59,004 nucleotides of DNA from Pseudomonas sp. R28(2017) (GCF_002112505.1 NZ_NEHW01000025.1:1-59004); one strand, 5' to 3'; counted from the first letter of the stretch, positions 1 through 9,336 are shown. The notes: a model not told the origin generated them from the letters alone. Numbers and translations: made by a program.

Positions 1-32
1 CACCCGCCCAACCCGCCTGCTTGAGGCTTTGC

Positions 33-1061
33 ATGCTGGAAACGCCCGTGATCACCCCTGGCCCCAAACCGGGTCTCGCTACCCTCGATGACGTGGCGAA
101 GATGGCCAAGGTCTCGCCCATCACCGTTTCCCGGGTGATCAACCGGCCAGAACTGGTGTCGGAGAAAACCCAGAAAAAGGTGCGCAATGCCATCCGCAAG
201 ACCGGATATGTGCCCAACATGCTCGCTGGCGCCCTGGTGTCGCAGCGCAGTCGGCTGGTCATCGTGGTGGTGCCGAATGTCGCCAACCGCGCCTTCGTCG
301 ACACTATCACCCAGCTCGGCCAGCGACTGGCCACGGCGCGCTACCAGCTGCTGCTGAGCCAGTCAGACCTGGCAAACAGCAGTGAAGCGGAACTGATCGA
401 TGCGATCCTCGCCCGCCGCCCCGACGGCATCGTGCTGACGCGCCAGCTGCAAAGCCCTGAAGCGCGGGAAAAGCTGATCGCTCGTGGCATTCCGGTGGTA
501 GAGACCTGGGAGCTGGCGCAGGACCCGATCGACACGGTGGTCGGTTTTTCCCACGAGGCCGTTGGCCAGGCCATGGCCGAGCACATCATCGAACGCGGCC
601 ACCACCGCGTCGGCCTGGTTTGGAGCGATGACGCCCGCGCCACCCGACGGCGCCAGGCGTGCACCGATACCTTGCGCAAGGCAGGCGTCGAAGTGATCGG
701 CTGCGAGCTCGAAGCAGTACCCGTAAACATGGGCCACGGCCGTGAAGCCATGGCCCGACTGCTGGCGGCCAAGGTGCCGATGGATGCGGTGATCTGCAGC
801 ATCGACCTGCTCGCCCAGGGAGTCATGGCCGAGGCCCAGGCCAACGGCCTGCGGGTGCCTCAGGACCTGGCGGTGATGGGTTTCGGCAATCTGGAATTCG
901 CCGCCCATACCCACCCGCGCTTGAGCACGGTGAATGTTGACGGCGGACGCATTGGCCTGCGTACGGCGGAGTTGCTGCTGCAGCGGATCGAAGGCACTCT
1001 GGGGCGCGGGGAACAGGTAGAGGATGTGGGTTTCAGCCTGGTGGTTCGCGAAAGTACCTGA
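33..1061 (+). CDS. LacI-family transcriptional regulator
   Basis: A 342-aa DNA-binding regulator with an N-terminal LacI helix-turn-helix at about residues 17-40 (TLDDVAKMAKVSPITVSRV) and a periplasmic-binding-protein-like sugar-sensing domain behind it. The ATG at 33 is preferred to the TTG at 21 because a GAGG ribosome site lies just upstream. It stands immediately downstream of, and convergent with, the minus-strand sugar-acid operon, so it probably senses a sugar acid or aldose and controls that operon or a gene off the left edge. The family and HTH are seen; the ligand is inferred only from context. Confidence 0.9.
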   Translation: MLETPVITPGPKPGLATLDDVAKMAKVSPITVSRVINRPELVSEKTQKKVRNAIRKTGYVPNMLAGALVSQRSRLVIVVVPNVANRAFVDTITQLGQRLATARYQLLLSQSDLANSSEAELIDAILARRPDGIVLTRQLQSPEAREKLIARGIPVVETWELAQDPIDTVVGFSHEAVGQAMAEHIIERGHHRVGLVWSDDARATRRRQACTDTLRKAGVEVIGCELEAVPVNMGHGREAMARLLAAKVPMDAVICSIDLLAQGVMAEAQANGLRVPQDLAVMGFGNLEFAAHTHPRLSTVNVDGGRIGLRTAELLLQRIEGTLGRGEQVEDVGFSLVVREST

Positions 1062-1073
1062 AGGCTGCGTGCG

Positions 1074-2003
1074 TCAATCGCCCGCCCAGCGCAGCAGCTG
1101 CGCCGCCATCTGATCCCAGGCCTGCTCGACTTCGGCCACCCCGAATGCGCGCAAGCTCGAATGCACCATGCCCTCGCCCACCCAAGCCCGGGCCACCCCA
1201 CCCGCCGCCGCCAGCGCATCGACATAGGCCAGCCCGTGATCGCACAGCGGGTCGACTCGTGCCACCAGCACCAACGCCGGTGCCAGCCCGGTAAAGTCTT
1301 CAGCCTCCAGCGGCAGGGCGCAGGGGTCATGACGCTGCGCCGGTTGCGGCAGAAAACCCGCCAATGACTTCATCAACCCCGCCACCGTCATCAACGGCGC
1401 CTCGGCCTGTTCGCGCATCGATGGCAAGTGCTGCCGAGCCGTGAGCACCGGATACACCAGCATCTGTCCCAGTGGCTGCTCCAACCCGTCACGGCGCAAA
1501 GCCATGCACAGGCCCGCAGCCAGCGTGCCCCCTGCGCTGTCCCCCGCCACCATCAGGCACGTCGTGCTGAGGCGAGGGTCGACCAGCCCGGCCCGTAAAC
1601 CGTGCCAGGCGTTCAGGCAGTCCTCCAGCGGCGCCGGATAGGCATACTCTGGCGCCAGCCGGTACTCCACGGCAACGATCGCCAGTGGCACCCGCTGCGC
1701 CAGAGCGTGGGCAAACCAGTCATGGGTGTCGAGATTGCCTAGGTCCCAGCCGCCGCCGTGCAGGTACAGCAGCGTTGGCCACCCCCCGGGCGGCATTTCG
1801 CCCGGGGGGGTGTAACAGCGCAGGCGCAAGCCCTTCAGGTCGATATCAGCCACCTGCCAGCCCAGCGGCCGCGGTGGCGTGCAGGCACGGCAGGCGGCGA
1901 GAAAGGCTTCGCGCCGGGCCGCCAGGCTGTCGTCACGCGGGGCGAAACGCCGGCTGTTGTCTATATAGGCCTGCATGGCAGGGTCGAGCGGACGGGATAC
2001 CAC
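1074..2003 (-). CDS. alpha/beta hydrolase (acetyl-esterase/HSL type)
   Basis: A 309-aa serine hydrolase of the hormone-sensitive-lipase/Aes family. The oxyanion motif HGGGWDLGN and the nucleophile motif GDSAGG are both visible, with the catalytic Asp (VDPLCDHG) and His (MVHSS) near the C-terminus. No signal peptide is seen, so it should be cytoplasmic. The start is a GTG preceded by GGAGG with 8 nt spacing. It is the last gene of the minus-strand operon, 15 bp after the OprD porin. In a sugar-acid locus it could deacylate an esterified substrate or open a lactone; the sequence does not decide which. Confidence 0.88.
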   Translation of the reverse strand: MVSRPLDPAMQAYIDNSRRFAPRDDSLAARREAFLAACRACTPPRPLGWQVADIDLKGLRLRCYTPPGEMPPGGWPTLLYLHGGGWDLGNLDTHDWFAHALAQRVPLAIVAVEYRLAPEYAYPAPLEDCLNAWHGLRAGLVDPRLSTTCLMVAGDSAGGTLAAGLCMALRRDGLEQPLGQMLVYPVLTARQHLPSMREQAEAPLMTVAGLMKSLAGFLPQPAQRHDPCALPLEAEDFTGLAPALVLVARVDPLCDHGLAYVDALAAAGGVARAWVGEGMVHSSLRAFGVAEVEQAWDQMAAQLLRWAGD

Positions 2004-2018
2004 GGGCGATCCTCCAGG

Positions 2019-3299
2019 TCAGAGCAAGGGCAAGGTATAGGCGATGATCACCCGGTTTTCATCACGCCGGCCGGTGGCATCGCCTTGCAGTTCGACGTTG
2101 CGCCAGCGCAGCGCCAAATTCTTCAGTGGCCCGCTCTGGATCACGTAGGTGATGTCCAGGTTGCGCTCCCATTCACTGCCGTCCTCGCCGGCCACCTTGA
2201 AATTGTCACCCTTCACGTAGCGGGCGAACGCGGTCAGCCCCGGTACACCAAGGGCCGCGAAGTCGAGGTCGTAGCGGGCCTGCCAGGAGCGCTCCTGGGC
2301 GCGGTCGAAGCGCAGCACCTGTACGGCATTGGCCACCCCAGGCAAGTCGGTGTCGTGGATGAACGGCAAGGCGCTGTCACCCGCGTTGTACTGGTAGCCG
2401 AGGCGGAACGTCTGCGCGCGCAGGTTGGCGCTGAGCATCGCCGAGGTCATGCGGCTGTCGAGCTGGCCGGCTTTTTCGCTACCGGATTCGCCGGTGTCGA
2501 GGTAGTTGAGCGTGCCGGAGAGGGTCCAGTCACCGGCCTTGAGGGTGTGGCTGCCGGTGTACAGGGTTTGCTGGTAGACGTCCGCCAGGCGGCCGGTCCA
2601 CACCCCCAACGAGGTTTGCGGCGTGGCGCGCCAGGTGCCACCGAGGTAATCGAAGCGGTTACTGAACACGCTGTAGTAGTTGCCCACCTGGATATCCCGG
2701 GCACCGGCGAATTCGCGCTGGTTGACCCGGCGCATCTGGCCCAGGCCGATGTCAAGGTTGTCCAGCTCGCGTATATCCAGCGTCGCCCCTTCGAAGAACT
2801 GCGGCAGCAGGCGCGCGTCGCCAGAACTGACCAGCGGAATTTTCGGGAACAGCCCGCCCACCTTGAGCTCGCTCTTCGAGTACTTGAACTTGATTGCCGC
2901 CGTGGCCTCGGAAAACTCGTCCACCGAGCGCGGGTCGGCATTGCGCGGCCCGCCGGCGCGATTGTAGGCCCCGGGCAGCAGCGCTGTGCCGCTGCGAGAG
3001 GGCGACGAGTCGAGCTTCAGGCCGAGGCCTGCGTACACATCCATGCCCACCCCGACAGCCGTGTCGGTGTAACCCGACTCGCCCTTGAGAATGAAGCCCT
3101 GGGCCCACTCCTCAAGCTTCGACTGAGCGGGCCTGGTGGAATCACGCAGGTCGTGGTTGTAGTAGAAATTGCGAAAGGTCAGGTTGGCCTTGCTGTCGTC
3201 GAGGAACGCGCCCTGGGCGCACAGCGGGCCGAGCCCGAGCAGCAGGGACAGAGGTTTTGCAGCGCGAGCGAAGCCCGCTCCAGTCGAGGAGTGTTTCAT
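2019..3299 (-). CDS. OprD-family outer-membrane porin
   Basis: A 426-aa precursor with an N-terminal signal sequence (cleavage probably after CAQG), the OprD-like opening AFLDDSKANLTFRNFYYN, alternating beta-strand composition throughout and a C-terminus ending in ITYTLPLL-like hydrophobic alternation (YTLPLL). OprD/OccK porins are 18-stranded channels for small carboxylates and basic amino acids in Pseudomonas. Lying inside a sugar-acid operon, it is probably the uptake channel for the anionic substrate that the MFS transporter then moves inward. An AAGAAGAG ribosome site precedes the ATG. The specific substrate is inferred. Confidence 0.93.
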   Translation of the reverse strand: MKHSSTGAGFARAAKPLSLLLGLGPLCAQGAFLDDSKANLTFRNFYYNHDLRDSTRPAQSKLEEWAQGFILKGESGYTDTAVGVGMDVYAGLGLKLDSSPSRSGTALLPGAYNRAGGPRNADPRSVDEFSEATAAIKFKYSKSELKVGGLFPKIPLVSSGDARLLPQFFEGATLDIRELDNLDIGLGQMRRVNQREFAGARDIQVGNYYSVFSNRFDYLGGTWRATPQTSLGVWTGRLADVYQQTLYTGSHTLKAGDWTLSGTLNYLDTGESGSEKAGQLDSRMTSAMLSANLRAQTFRLGYQYNAGDSALPFIHDTDLPGVANAVQVLRFDRAQERSWQARYDLDFAALGVPGLTAFARYVKGDNFKVAGEDGSEWERNLDITYVIQSGPLKNLALRWRNVELQGDATGRRDENRVIIAYTLPLL

Positions 3300-3338
3300 T
3301 GTTGTTGTGCTCTTCTTATAGGTATGTAGGGTGTTGCG

Positions 3339-4208
3339 TCAGCGGTGTTGCCAGGTGAATTCGAGAGTGGCCTCCAGGCGCTGGCCCGGAGCGAGTTCAT
3401 GGGTGCCGGTTTCGGCCCAACTGTCGCGGGGCTGGTTGAACGCGTCAGCCAGATGCGACACCGGCTCCAGGCACAGGTAGGGGCTGCCGACCGGGGCGAA
3501 AGCGACGAAGTGGTTCAGTACTTGCGAGGCCTGAAGGTGCACATGGCCATTGGCGTAATCGATTTGCAGCTGGCCATCCCAGCGTGATTGGTAATGCGCG
3601 AGAGGCTCGCCCGCATCCGCGTCGATCGACCAGTTCCTGACACCCTCCAGGTACGCGCCGGTAGCCATGTACTCCTCGTCGATCTGCCATTCGCGCCCGG
3701 TGCGGTACTGCACGCGCATGCCGGGGTGGCGCTGGAAGTACGGGTGCAGCCCGAGGCCGCCAGGCATGGGCGTCTGCCCCAGGTTTATCAGCACCAAGGT
3801 GATCCGCAGGCGTGCGCCGTCGAGTGCGAAGTGCTGTTCGGCGCGAAACGCCCAGGGCCAGTGCTCGCCTTGATAGTCGCAGGCAATGCTCAAGTTATCG
3901 CTGCCTGAGGTCATCACTTGCCAAAGCTGGGTGTGGGTCACCCCATGCAAGGTATGGGGCCGAGCAGCCGGATGCGCAGGCAGCGCATGTTCGGTGCCAG
4001 CGAACTGCAACCGCGCGTTGCGAATGCGGTTGGAATACGGCATCAGCGGGTAGGCACCGGCCCGTGGCCAGTCCAGCGGGTTGAACTGATTGGCGTTGAT
4101 CGGCAGCAGGATATCCAGTCCCTCGGCATTGAGGTGGGCGATGCGCCCGCCCCAGGCCGGCAGCACGCCCAGCGACCAGGTGGAGTTGCTCAGAACCACG
4201 GTGTGCAT
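3339..4208 (-). CDS. aldose 1-epimerase (mutarotase) family protein
   Basis: A 289-aa protein of the galactose-mutarotase-like beta-sandwich family, which interconverts alpha and beta anomers of free sugars. Family features seen are LPAWGGRIAHL near the N-terminus, the NRI sugar-binding segment (MPYSNRIRNARL), the HTLHGV catalytic-His segment, GLHPYF and the C-terminal FVAFAPVGSPYLCLEPVSH block. The start chosen is the ATG preceded by GGAGG; an upstream in-frame extension lacks a ribosome site. It sits between the enolase-superfamily gene and the porin. It would supply the anomer needed by the uronate-dehydrogenase-like enzyme of the same operon, which is an inference from position. Confidence 0.9.
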   Translation of the reverse strand: MHTVVLSNSTWSLGVLPAWGGRIAHLNAEGLDILLPINANQFNPLDWPRAGAYPLMPYSNRIRNARLQFAGTEHALPAHPAARPHTLHGVTHTQLWQVMTSGSDNLSIACDYQGEHWPWAFRAEQHFALDGARLRITLVLINLGQTPMPGGLGLHPYFQRHPGMRVQYRTGREWQIDEEYMATGAYLEGVRNWSIDADAGEPLAHYQSRWDGQLQIDYANGHVHLQASQVLNHFVAFAPVGSPYLCLEPVSHLADAFNQPRDSWAETGTHELAPGQRLEATLEFTWQHR

Positions 4209-4290
4209 AGAACCTCCAATGCCATTTTCCAGGCATGCACAGCCCCTGCCGCCGTGCCGAGGCACGGCGGTGAGGCGGTAAAGGATCGGG

Positions 4291-5379
4291 TTAGCGGCGG
4301 AAGCGTTCGGCCACTTGCAGGTCGATGTCCAGGCCCAGGCCTGGACCTTGCGGCACCTGCAACCGGTTACCCTGGCGCAGCTGCTCTACCGGGTAGAGCC
4401 AACCGGCGGGCTCGACAAACAGGTATTCGATCTGCGGTACCTGCGGCTGCACCGCCGCCAGGTGCAAGGTGGCGATCAGGCCCGGGCCGAAGTACGGGCA
4501 GTGCGGCAGCACGACGCCCGCATGGTGCTCGGCGAGCGCGGCGATGCGCAGGCACTCGGAAATGCCGCCGACCTTGGTTACGCTGGGCTGGACCGAATCC
4601 ACGGCGCCGCTGCGCAATGCCTGCTCAAATTGCACGGCGGTGCACCAGTTCTCTCCGGCCGACAGTGGCACGCCCTGCCCGCGCAAGCTGGCCAGGGTGG
4701 CAAAGTCCTCCGGCGGGAAGATCGGTTCCTCCAACCAGGACAGTTGCAGGTCGGCCAGCGCTGGCAGCCATTCGCGGGTATCGGCCACGGACCAGGCACA
4801 GTTCACGTCGGTGGCCAGCGGCACGTCGTGGCCGATGGCACGGCGGCAGGCAGCGATCTCCGGCACGGTCACTTCATGCAGCTTGATGTCGGTGAAGCCC
4901 ATGCCCAACGCCTTCTCGCAGATCGCCGGGGCAACCTGATCGTCGGCATAGCGCACCAGGCTCGCATAGGCTGGCACCTGCTCGCGGGTGGCCTGGCCAA
5001 GCAGCCTGTGCAAGGGCACGCCTTCACGCCGGGCCGCCAAGTCCCACAAGGCGATATCGACACCGGAAATGGCGAACATCGTCACGCCATAGCGGCCGAA
5101 CAAGTGCAGGCGCAGTTGCAACTCACGGTTGAAGGCGGGAATGTCGTCGACCTGCCGGCCCAGGAGCAGCGGCGCGACCAGGCGATCGATCAGGGCCTTG
5201 GTGGCATCGGCGACGAAGTAACCGAACGCCTCGCCCCAGCCGACATTGCCCTGCTCGTCCTCCAGGCGGATCAGCACGTTCTCAAGGGTGTGCCAGGTAG
5301 TCGGCGTGATGCCCTGGCCCTTGCCGCCATCATGGAAGGGAATTTCAACGACCTGGGTATCGATACGGACGATCTTCAT
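4291..5379 (-). CDS. enolase-superfamily (mandelate racemase/MLE group) enzyme, probable sugar-acid dehydratase or cycloisomerase
   Basis: A 362-aa enolase-superfamily enzyme that should abstract the proton alpha to a carboxylate. Mg ligands fit D191 (DVNCAW), E217/E218 (LEEPI) and E243 (SAGEN). The usual KxK base motif is K166-L-H168, and H293 is in LPHCP. The Asp that normally pairs with that His appears as Ser266 (QPSVTKVGG instead of QPD). The gene overlaps the upstream dehydrogenase gene by 4 bp (ATGA), so the two are translationally coupled. Dehydration of an aldarate/aldonate or opening of a sugar lactone are both plausible; the substrate cannot be assigned from sequence. Confidence 0.88.
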   Translation of the reverse strand: MKIVRIDTQVVEIPFHDGGKGQGITPTTWHTLENVLIRLEDEQGNVGWGEAFGYFVADATKALIDRLVAPLLLGRQVDDIPAFNRELQLRLHLFGRYGVTMFAISGVDIALWDLAARREGVPLHRLLGQATREQVPAYASLVRYADDQVAPAICEKALGMGFTDIKLHEVTVPEIAACRRAIGHDVPLATDVNCAWSVADTREWLPALADLQLSWLEEPIFPPEDFATLASLRGQGVPLSAGENWCTAVQFEQALRSGAVDSVQPSVTKVGGISECLRIAALAEHHAGVVLPHCPYFGPGLIATLHLAAVQPQVPQIEYLFVEPAGWLYPVEQLRQGNRLQVPQGPGLGLDIDLQVAERFRR

Positions 5380-6185
5380 GCTTGCTCCAGAACACTGGCC
5401 AGGGCCACACCGGCATAGGCGCCGCCAACATGGTCACGACCAGATCCAACCGGGGCCATGGCCTCATAGGCGAGGAAGTTTTCGGCCAGGTGCTCGGCCG
5501 CATTGTCCTGTGGCCGGTAACCCAGCGCGCGGGCGCGGTTGTTGTGGAAGAGCGCCTGGGGGCATTCCGACACACCGTAGACGATCTCGTGGCGCACCTC
5601 GGGATGCTCCAGGCCGATCAGCACCAACTGAGCCAGGTCGCGGGCGCTGGTCCACAGGCGCAGGCGCCGGGCATCGGCAACCTTGCCGTCGGCGTTGCCG
5701 ATACGCACGATGAACGTGGCCAGCTCGCTGCGCTGGGAGAAGGTGGCGCAGGCCGCTTCGCCGAACACCTTGCTCAGCGCGTAGTAGCTGTCCGGCGCCA
5801 CAGGGTGATTGTCGAACTGCTCGGCCGTCTGCGTGGGGTACTGGCCCAGCACATGATGGCTGCTGGCGAACACGAAACGCCGCGCCCCGGCGCGCTGGGC
5901 GGCTTCGAGCAGGTAAAGGGTAGCGTGGTAGTTGGGCTCTACCGTGGCCTGGAACTGGATATCGGTGCCGTGGGCACAGGCCAGGTGCAGCACCGCGTCG
6001 ACACCCTCGCAGGCCTGGCGGACGAAGGCCGGGTCGGTCAGGTCGCCGACCAGGGCAGTTTCATTGGCGGCCAGCTCGCTGACCGGCCGGCGATCCAGCA
6101 GGCGCAGGCTGAAGCGCTCGCGCAAGAAGGGGCGCAGGGCGGTTCCGACGATTCCGGCAGCGCCGGTGACTAGAAGCGTAGGCAT
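5376..6185 (-). CDS. NAD-dependent epimerase/dehydratase-family protein, uronate-dehydrogenase-like
   Basis: A 269-aa extended short-chain dehydrogenase with the Rossmann motif TGAAGIVG at the N-terminus, FASSHHVLG, and the catalytic YxxxK in PDSYYALSKVFGE. It follows the pattern known from uronate dehydrogenase (Udh), which oxidises galacturonate or glucuronate to an aldarolactone using NAD. The ATG at MPTLLVTG is chosen because it begins the Rossmann strand and follows GGGAA; an 11-residue upstream extension looks spurious. It is coupled to the enolase-superfamily gene by overlap. Pairing with that enzyme supports a uronate or related aldose acid route. Confidence 0.85.
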   Translation of the reverse strand: MPTLLVTGAAGIVGTALRPFLRERFSLRLLDRRPVSELAANETALVGDLTDPAFVRQACEGVDAVLHLACAHGTDIQFQATVEPNYHATLYLLEAAQRAGARRFVFASSHHVLGQYPTQTAEQFDNHPVAPDSYYALSKVFGEAACATFSQRSELATFIVRIGNADGKVADARRLRLWTSARDLAQLVLIGLEHPEVRHEIVYGVSECPQALFHNNRARALGYRPQDNAAEHLAENFLAYEAMAPVGSGRDHVGGAYAGVALASVLEQA

Positions 6186-6219
6186 GGTGTATTCCCGTAA
6201 AACGTAGGTAGCAGTCATT

Positions 6220-7509
6220 TCAGGCGGCAGCGACGACGTTGGCTTGCCGGGCCGGCTTCTGGCCGACGAACAAAGCCACGATCAGCGCACCGACGATACC
6301 CAGCACGGCAGCCAGACCAAAGCCGCTGCCGTAGGTGCCGGTGGACTGGATGATGAAGCCGGTCACGGTCGGCGCAACGATACCGGACAGGTTGGCCAGG
6401 CCATGCATGAAGCCCCCGGCAGTACCCACCTGATGGTCCGGCACGGCGTCCTGGATCAGCGACCAATAGGCTGGCGCGGTCAGCATCAGGAAGCCGATGG
6501 CCACCGTCATCACCACCACGGTGCTGGTCACGCTCTCTACCTGGCCGGTCAGGCCGATGCACACCGCCGCCACCAGCAGGCAGCTGACCAGTACCACCTT
6601 GCGCGAGAACAGTTGCTTGCCGGTGCGCTTGTACACCCAGTCGATCAGCAACCCGCCGCAGATGAAGCCGACGGTGCCCACCAGCCAGGGTAGCGCGGTG
6701 ACGATGCTCATGGCCTTGAGGTCGATGCCCTTGGCCTCGATCAGGTAGCTCGGGAACCAGGTCATGAAGAAGTACAGGATGTAGTTGTAACAGAACAGCG
6801 AAACGCCAGTGACCAGCACCGAACGCTGCAGGATGATCTGCAGCACCGGGGTATGCGGCGCCTCTGCGACGGCAGTGACCGGGGCATCACGACCTTCGTT
6901 GATCAACGCCAGCTCTTCGGCCGACACCTGCGGGTGCTCTTTGGGAGTAGAGGCCGCCAGGCGGTACCAGGCGATTGCCCACAGCACGCCGATCACCGCG
7001 ATCACCACGAAGGCCACGCGCCAGCCCAGCCACAGGGCGAGAAACCCCACGATCGGGCCGGCCAGGGCGCCGCCCAGTGGGCCACCTGCCTGGTTGATGC
7101 CGATGGCGCGGGCGCGCTCCTTGATCGGGAACCAGCTGTTGACGGTCTTGTTGGCGGTGGTCGACACCGGGCCTTCGCCGACACCGAACAGAGCGCGCAC
7201 GATCAGCAGCGACCAGAAGTTGAAGGCCAGTGCAGTGGAGCCGCATAGCACCGACCAGAAGCTCATCGACCAGGTCAGCACACGCTTGGGCCCGAAACGG
7301 TCAGCCAGGTAGCCACCGACGAAGCAAAACAGCGCATAGCCGAAGAAGAAGCTGCTGAAGATCATGCCCTTCTCGGCGGGCGTGAGGTGATACTCCTGGG
7401 TAATGAACGGCATGGCGATCGACAGGGCAGCCCGATCGACATAGTTGATGATCATGGCCAGGAACAACATGGTCAGGATCGTCCAGCGATAGTTCTTTTT
7501 CTTGTTCAT
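6220..7509 (-). CDS. MFS transporter, probable sugar-acid (ACS-type anion:cation) symporter
   Basis: A 429-aa twelve-helix transporter of the major facilitator superfamily. The N-terminus (RWTILTMLFLAMIINYVDRAALSIAMPFI) and the LADRFGPKR loop between helices 2 and 3 match the anion:cation symporter group that contains glucarate, galactarate and hexuronate carriers. The start is MNKKKNYRW; the preceding in-frame residues have no hydrophobic or ribosome-site support. It lies 34 bp upstream of the uronate-dehydrogenase-like gene and is the obvious inner-membrane importer for the operon substrate, working after the OprD porin. Confidence 0.92.
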   Translation of the reverse strand: MNKKKNYRWTILTMLFLAMIINYVDRAALSIAMPFITQEYHLTPAEKGMIFSSFFFGYALFCFVGGYLADRFGPKRVLTWSMSFWSVLCGSTALAFNFWSLLIVRALFGVGEGPVSTTANKTVNSWFPIKERARAIGINQAGGPLGGALAGPIVGFLALWLGWRVAFVVIAVIGVLWAIAWYRLAASTPKEHPQVSAEELALINEGRDAPVTAVAEAPHTPVLQIILQRSVLVTGVSLFCYNYILYFFMTWFPSYLIEAKGIDLKAMSIVTALPWLVGTVGFICGGLLIDWVYKRTGKQLFSRKVVLVSCLLVAAVCIGLTGQVESVTSTVVVMTVAIGFLMLTAPAYWSLIQDAVPDHQVGTAGGFMHGLANLSGIVAPTVTGFIIQSTGTYGSGFGLAAVLGIVGALIVALFVGQKPARQANVVAAA

Positions 7510-7596
7510 GTACGACTCCGCCCGGCACCTGTGATGCCGGATCTTTTTTGTTATGACGCCTGGCCCCCACAGAGGGCCAGGTGCCTCTGGGGTCAA

Positions 7597-7890
7597 TCAG
7601 ACGCTGTAATCCACCGCCACCCACTCGAAGTACTGCTTGAGCTCGGCGACCAGGGCCAGGTGCGCCGGGTGTGGCAGGTATCGCTGTACCGCGTCGGCGT
7701 CGTCGAAGCTGGACTCGAGGATGTAGTCCCAGCAGATCGGCCGATCCAGTTCGTTGGCCGCGACACGCCAGTCGCGGATGAAGTCGATTTCTTCGGTGAG
7801 GTCGCGCATCCGCGCCACCAGCACCGATTCCAGTTCAGGCTGCGCTTCGACGCCCGGCAGGCGGCGGAACAGCACGATATGTCGCATCAT
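7597..7890 (-). CDS. Dabb-family (stress-responsive A/B barrel) protein
   Basis: A 97-aa dimeric alpha+beta-barrel protein (MRHIVLFRR opening, central HPAHLAL segment) of the Dabb family. Members range from proteins of unknown function to small cyclases and lyases. The first of two ATG codons is used as start. The gene lies 13 bp after the aldehyde dehydrogenase and 87 bp before the MFS gene in the same operon. Small Dabb proteins recur in sugar-acid catabolic operons, but no catalytic role can be assigned here. Confidence 0.82.
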   Translation of the reverse strand: MMRHIVLFRRLPGVEAQPELESVLVARMRDLTEEIDFIRDWRVAANELDRPICWDYILESSFDDADAVQRYLPHPAHLALVAELKQYFEWVAVDYSV

Positions 7891-7903
7891 CGCCCTGCCC
7901 TCC

Positions 7904-9310
7904 TCAGCACAGGGCCCATGCCGGCGCGTCCTGCAACGCCACCGGGCGCAGGAAGCGCTCGATGGCGGCAAAGCCGACCGAGGTGGACTGTGGCGCGGTG
8001 GACGACGGCCATGGCCCGCCGTGCTGCTGGGCGTGGCACACGGCAACGCCGGTCGGCACACCGCTGAACAGCACGCGCCCAGACACTCGCTGGGCCGCAC
8101 GCAGCAGTTGGCGGTTGTCGGCGCTGTCGGCCTCAAGGCCCCACAGGGTGGTGGTCAGGGTGCCGCCGATGGCGTCGAGCACTTCAGCCACCTGGGCCAC
8201 GGAATGCGCGGTAACGATCAGCGCCGCTGGGCCGAACATTTCCTCACGCAGATGGGCATTGCCAATGAACGACGCGGCATTGGTGGCGAACAGTCGCGGC
8301 GCCGGGCCGGCACCATCAGGCTGCGCAGTGATCACCGGCGCAGCATTGGCAGCTACCGTGGCAGCTGCCGCCTCGAAGCCCTGCTGCATGCCCGGGGTCA
8401 GCATACGGTGGGTGGTGATCGGCGCAATGGCCTCGGCCAGCTGAGCGACGAAACGCTGACTGTGGGGTGAATCGAGCAGCACGATCACGCCCGGACTGGT
8501 GCAGAACTGGCCGCAGCCCAGGGTGATCGAGCCCGCCAGGGTCTTGGCCAAGGCCTCGCTGTCATTCTCCAGCACCGCCGGCAAGGCTACCAGCGGGTTG
8601 ATCGAACCCAGCTCGCCGAAGAACGGCACCGGGCGTTCACGGTCATTGGCGGCCTGCCACAGGGCTTTGCCACCCTGGTAAGAGCCGGTGAAGGCCACGG
8701 CGGCGATTGACGGGTGCTGTACCAGGTAGGTGCCGGCGGCACGATCTTGCGCTTCGGCCAGGGTCAGCAGGCCGGCCGGCAGGCCCTGGGCGCGGACCAC
8801 GCCAGCGGCCAGGGCAAACACAGCGCGGGACAGTTCCGGGTGGCCGGAATGCGGCTTGATCACCACTGGGCAACCGGCGGCCAGGGCCGAAGCGGTATCG
8901 CCGCCCAGCACCGAGAAGGCGAACGGGAAGTTGCTGGCCGAGAACATCGCCACCGGGCCCAGCGGGCGCTGCACGCGGGTCAGGCGTGGACGGCCGGCAG
9001 GTGGAGCACCGGCGATTGCCTGATCATCGACCTGACGGTATGGCACACCGGCTTCCACCTCGCTGGCAAAGCCACGCAGCTGGAAGGCAGTGCGGGCCAC
9101 CTCACCGTTCAGACGGCCTTCACCGAGGCCGCTTTCGCGGTCGGCGATTGCGACCAGTTCAGTCTGCTGCTGTTCCAGCGCATCGGCCAGGCCGCGCAGC
9201 AGGGAGGCGCGCTGGGTGGCACTGGAATCGGCCCAGAAGTCGGCGGCGGACGCCGCTTGGGCGACGACTGCGTCGATGGCAGCGAAATTCGGGTTTTGCG
9301 GGGTGGTCAT
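7904..9310 (-). CDS. aldehyde dehydrogenase, 2,5-dioxovalerate (alpha-ketoglutarate semialdehyde) dehydrogenase type
   Basis: A 468-aa NAD(P)-dependent aldehyde dehydrogenase. The KPHSGHPE cofactor segment, FTGSYQGG, the general-base Glu in FFGELGSINP and the nucleophilic Cys in LGCGQFCTSPG match the alpha-ketoglutarate semialdehyde dehydrogenases of Pseudomonas sugar-acid pathways, which make 2-oxoglutarate for the TCA cycle. The start MTTPQNPNF follows AAGGAG; upstream in-frame residues run into a REP palindrome. The protein is roughly 50 residues shorter at the N-terminus than typical members, a family-length impression from memory. It is the best anchor for saying that the pathway ends in 2-oxoglutarate. 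Confidence 0.9.
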   Translation of the reverse strand: MTTPQNPNFAAIDAVVAQAASAADFWADSSATQRASLLRGLADALEQQQTELVAIADRESGLGEGRLNGEVARTAFQLRGFASEVEAGVPYRQVDDQAIAGAPPAGRPRLTRVQRPLGPVAMFSASNFPFAFSVLGGDTASALAAGCPVVIKPHSGHPELSRAVFALAAGVVRAQGLPAGLLTLAEAQDRAAGTYLVQHPSIAAVAFTGSYQGGKALWQAANDRERPVPFFGELGSINPLVALPAVLENDSEALAKTLAGSITLGCGQFCTSPGVIVLLDSPHSQRFVAQLAEAIAPITTHRMLTPGMQQGFEAAAATVAANAAPVITAQPDGAGPAPRLFATNAASFIGNAHLREEMFGPAALIVTAHSVAQVAEVLDAIGGTLTTTLWGLEADSADNRQLLRAAQRVSGRVLFSGVPTGVAVCHAQQHGGPWPSSTAPQSTSVGFAAIERFLRPVALQDAPAWALC

Positions 9311-9336
9311 GGGTAACTCCTTCAACATTGCGGTGC

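Noticed and set aside
1758..3329. Long open frame on the plus strand opposite the OprD gene
   Set aside because: It is an antisense shadow of the OprD coding sequence. It has no ribosome site, no family match and the composition of a high-G+C non-coding strand, whereas OprD has a signal peptide and family motifs.
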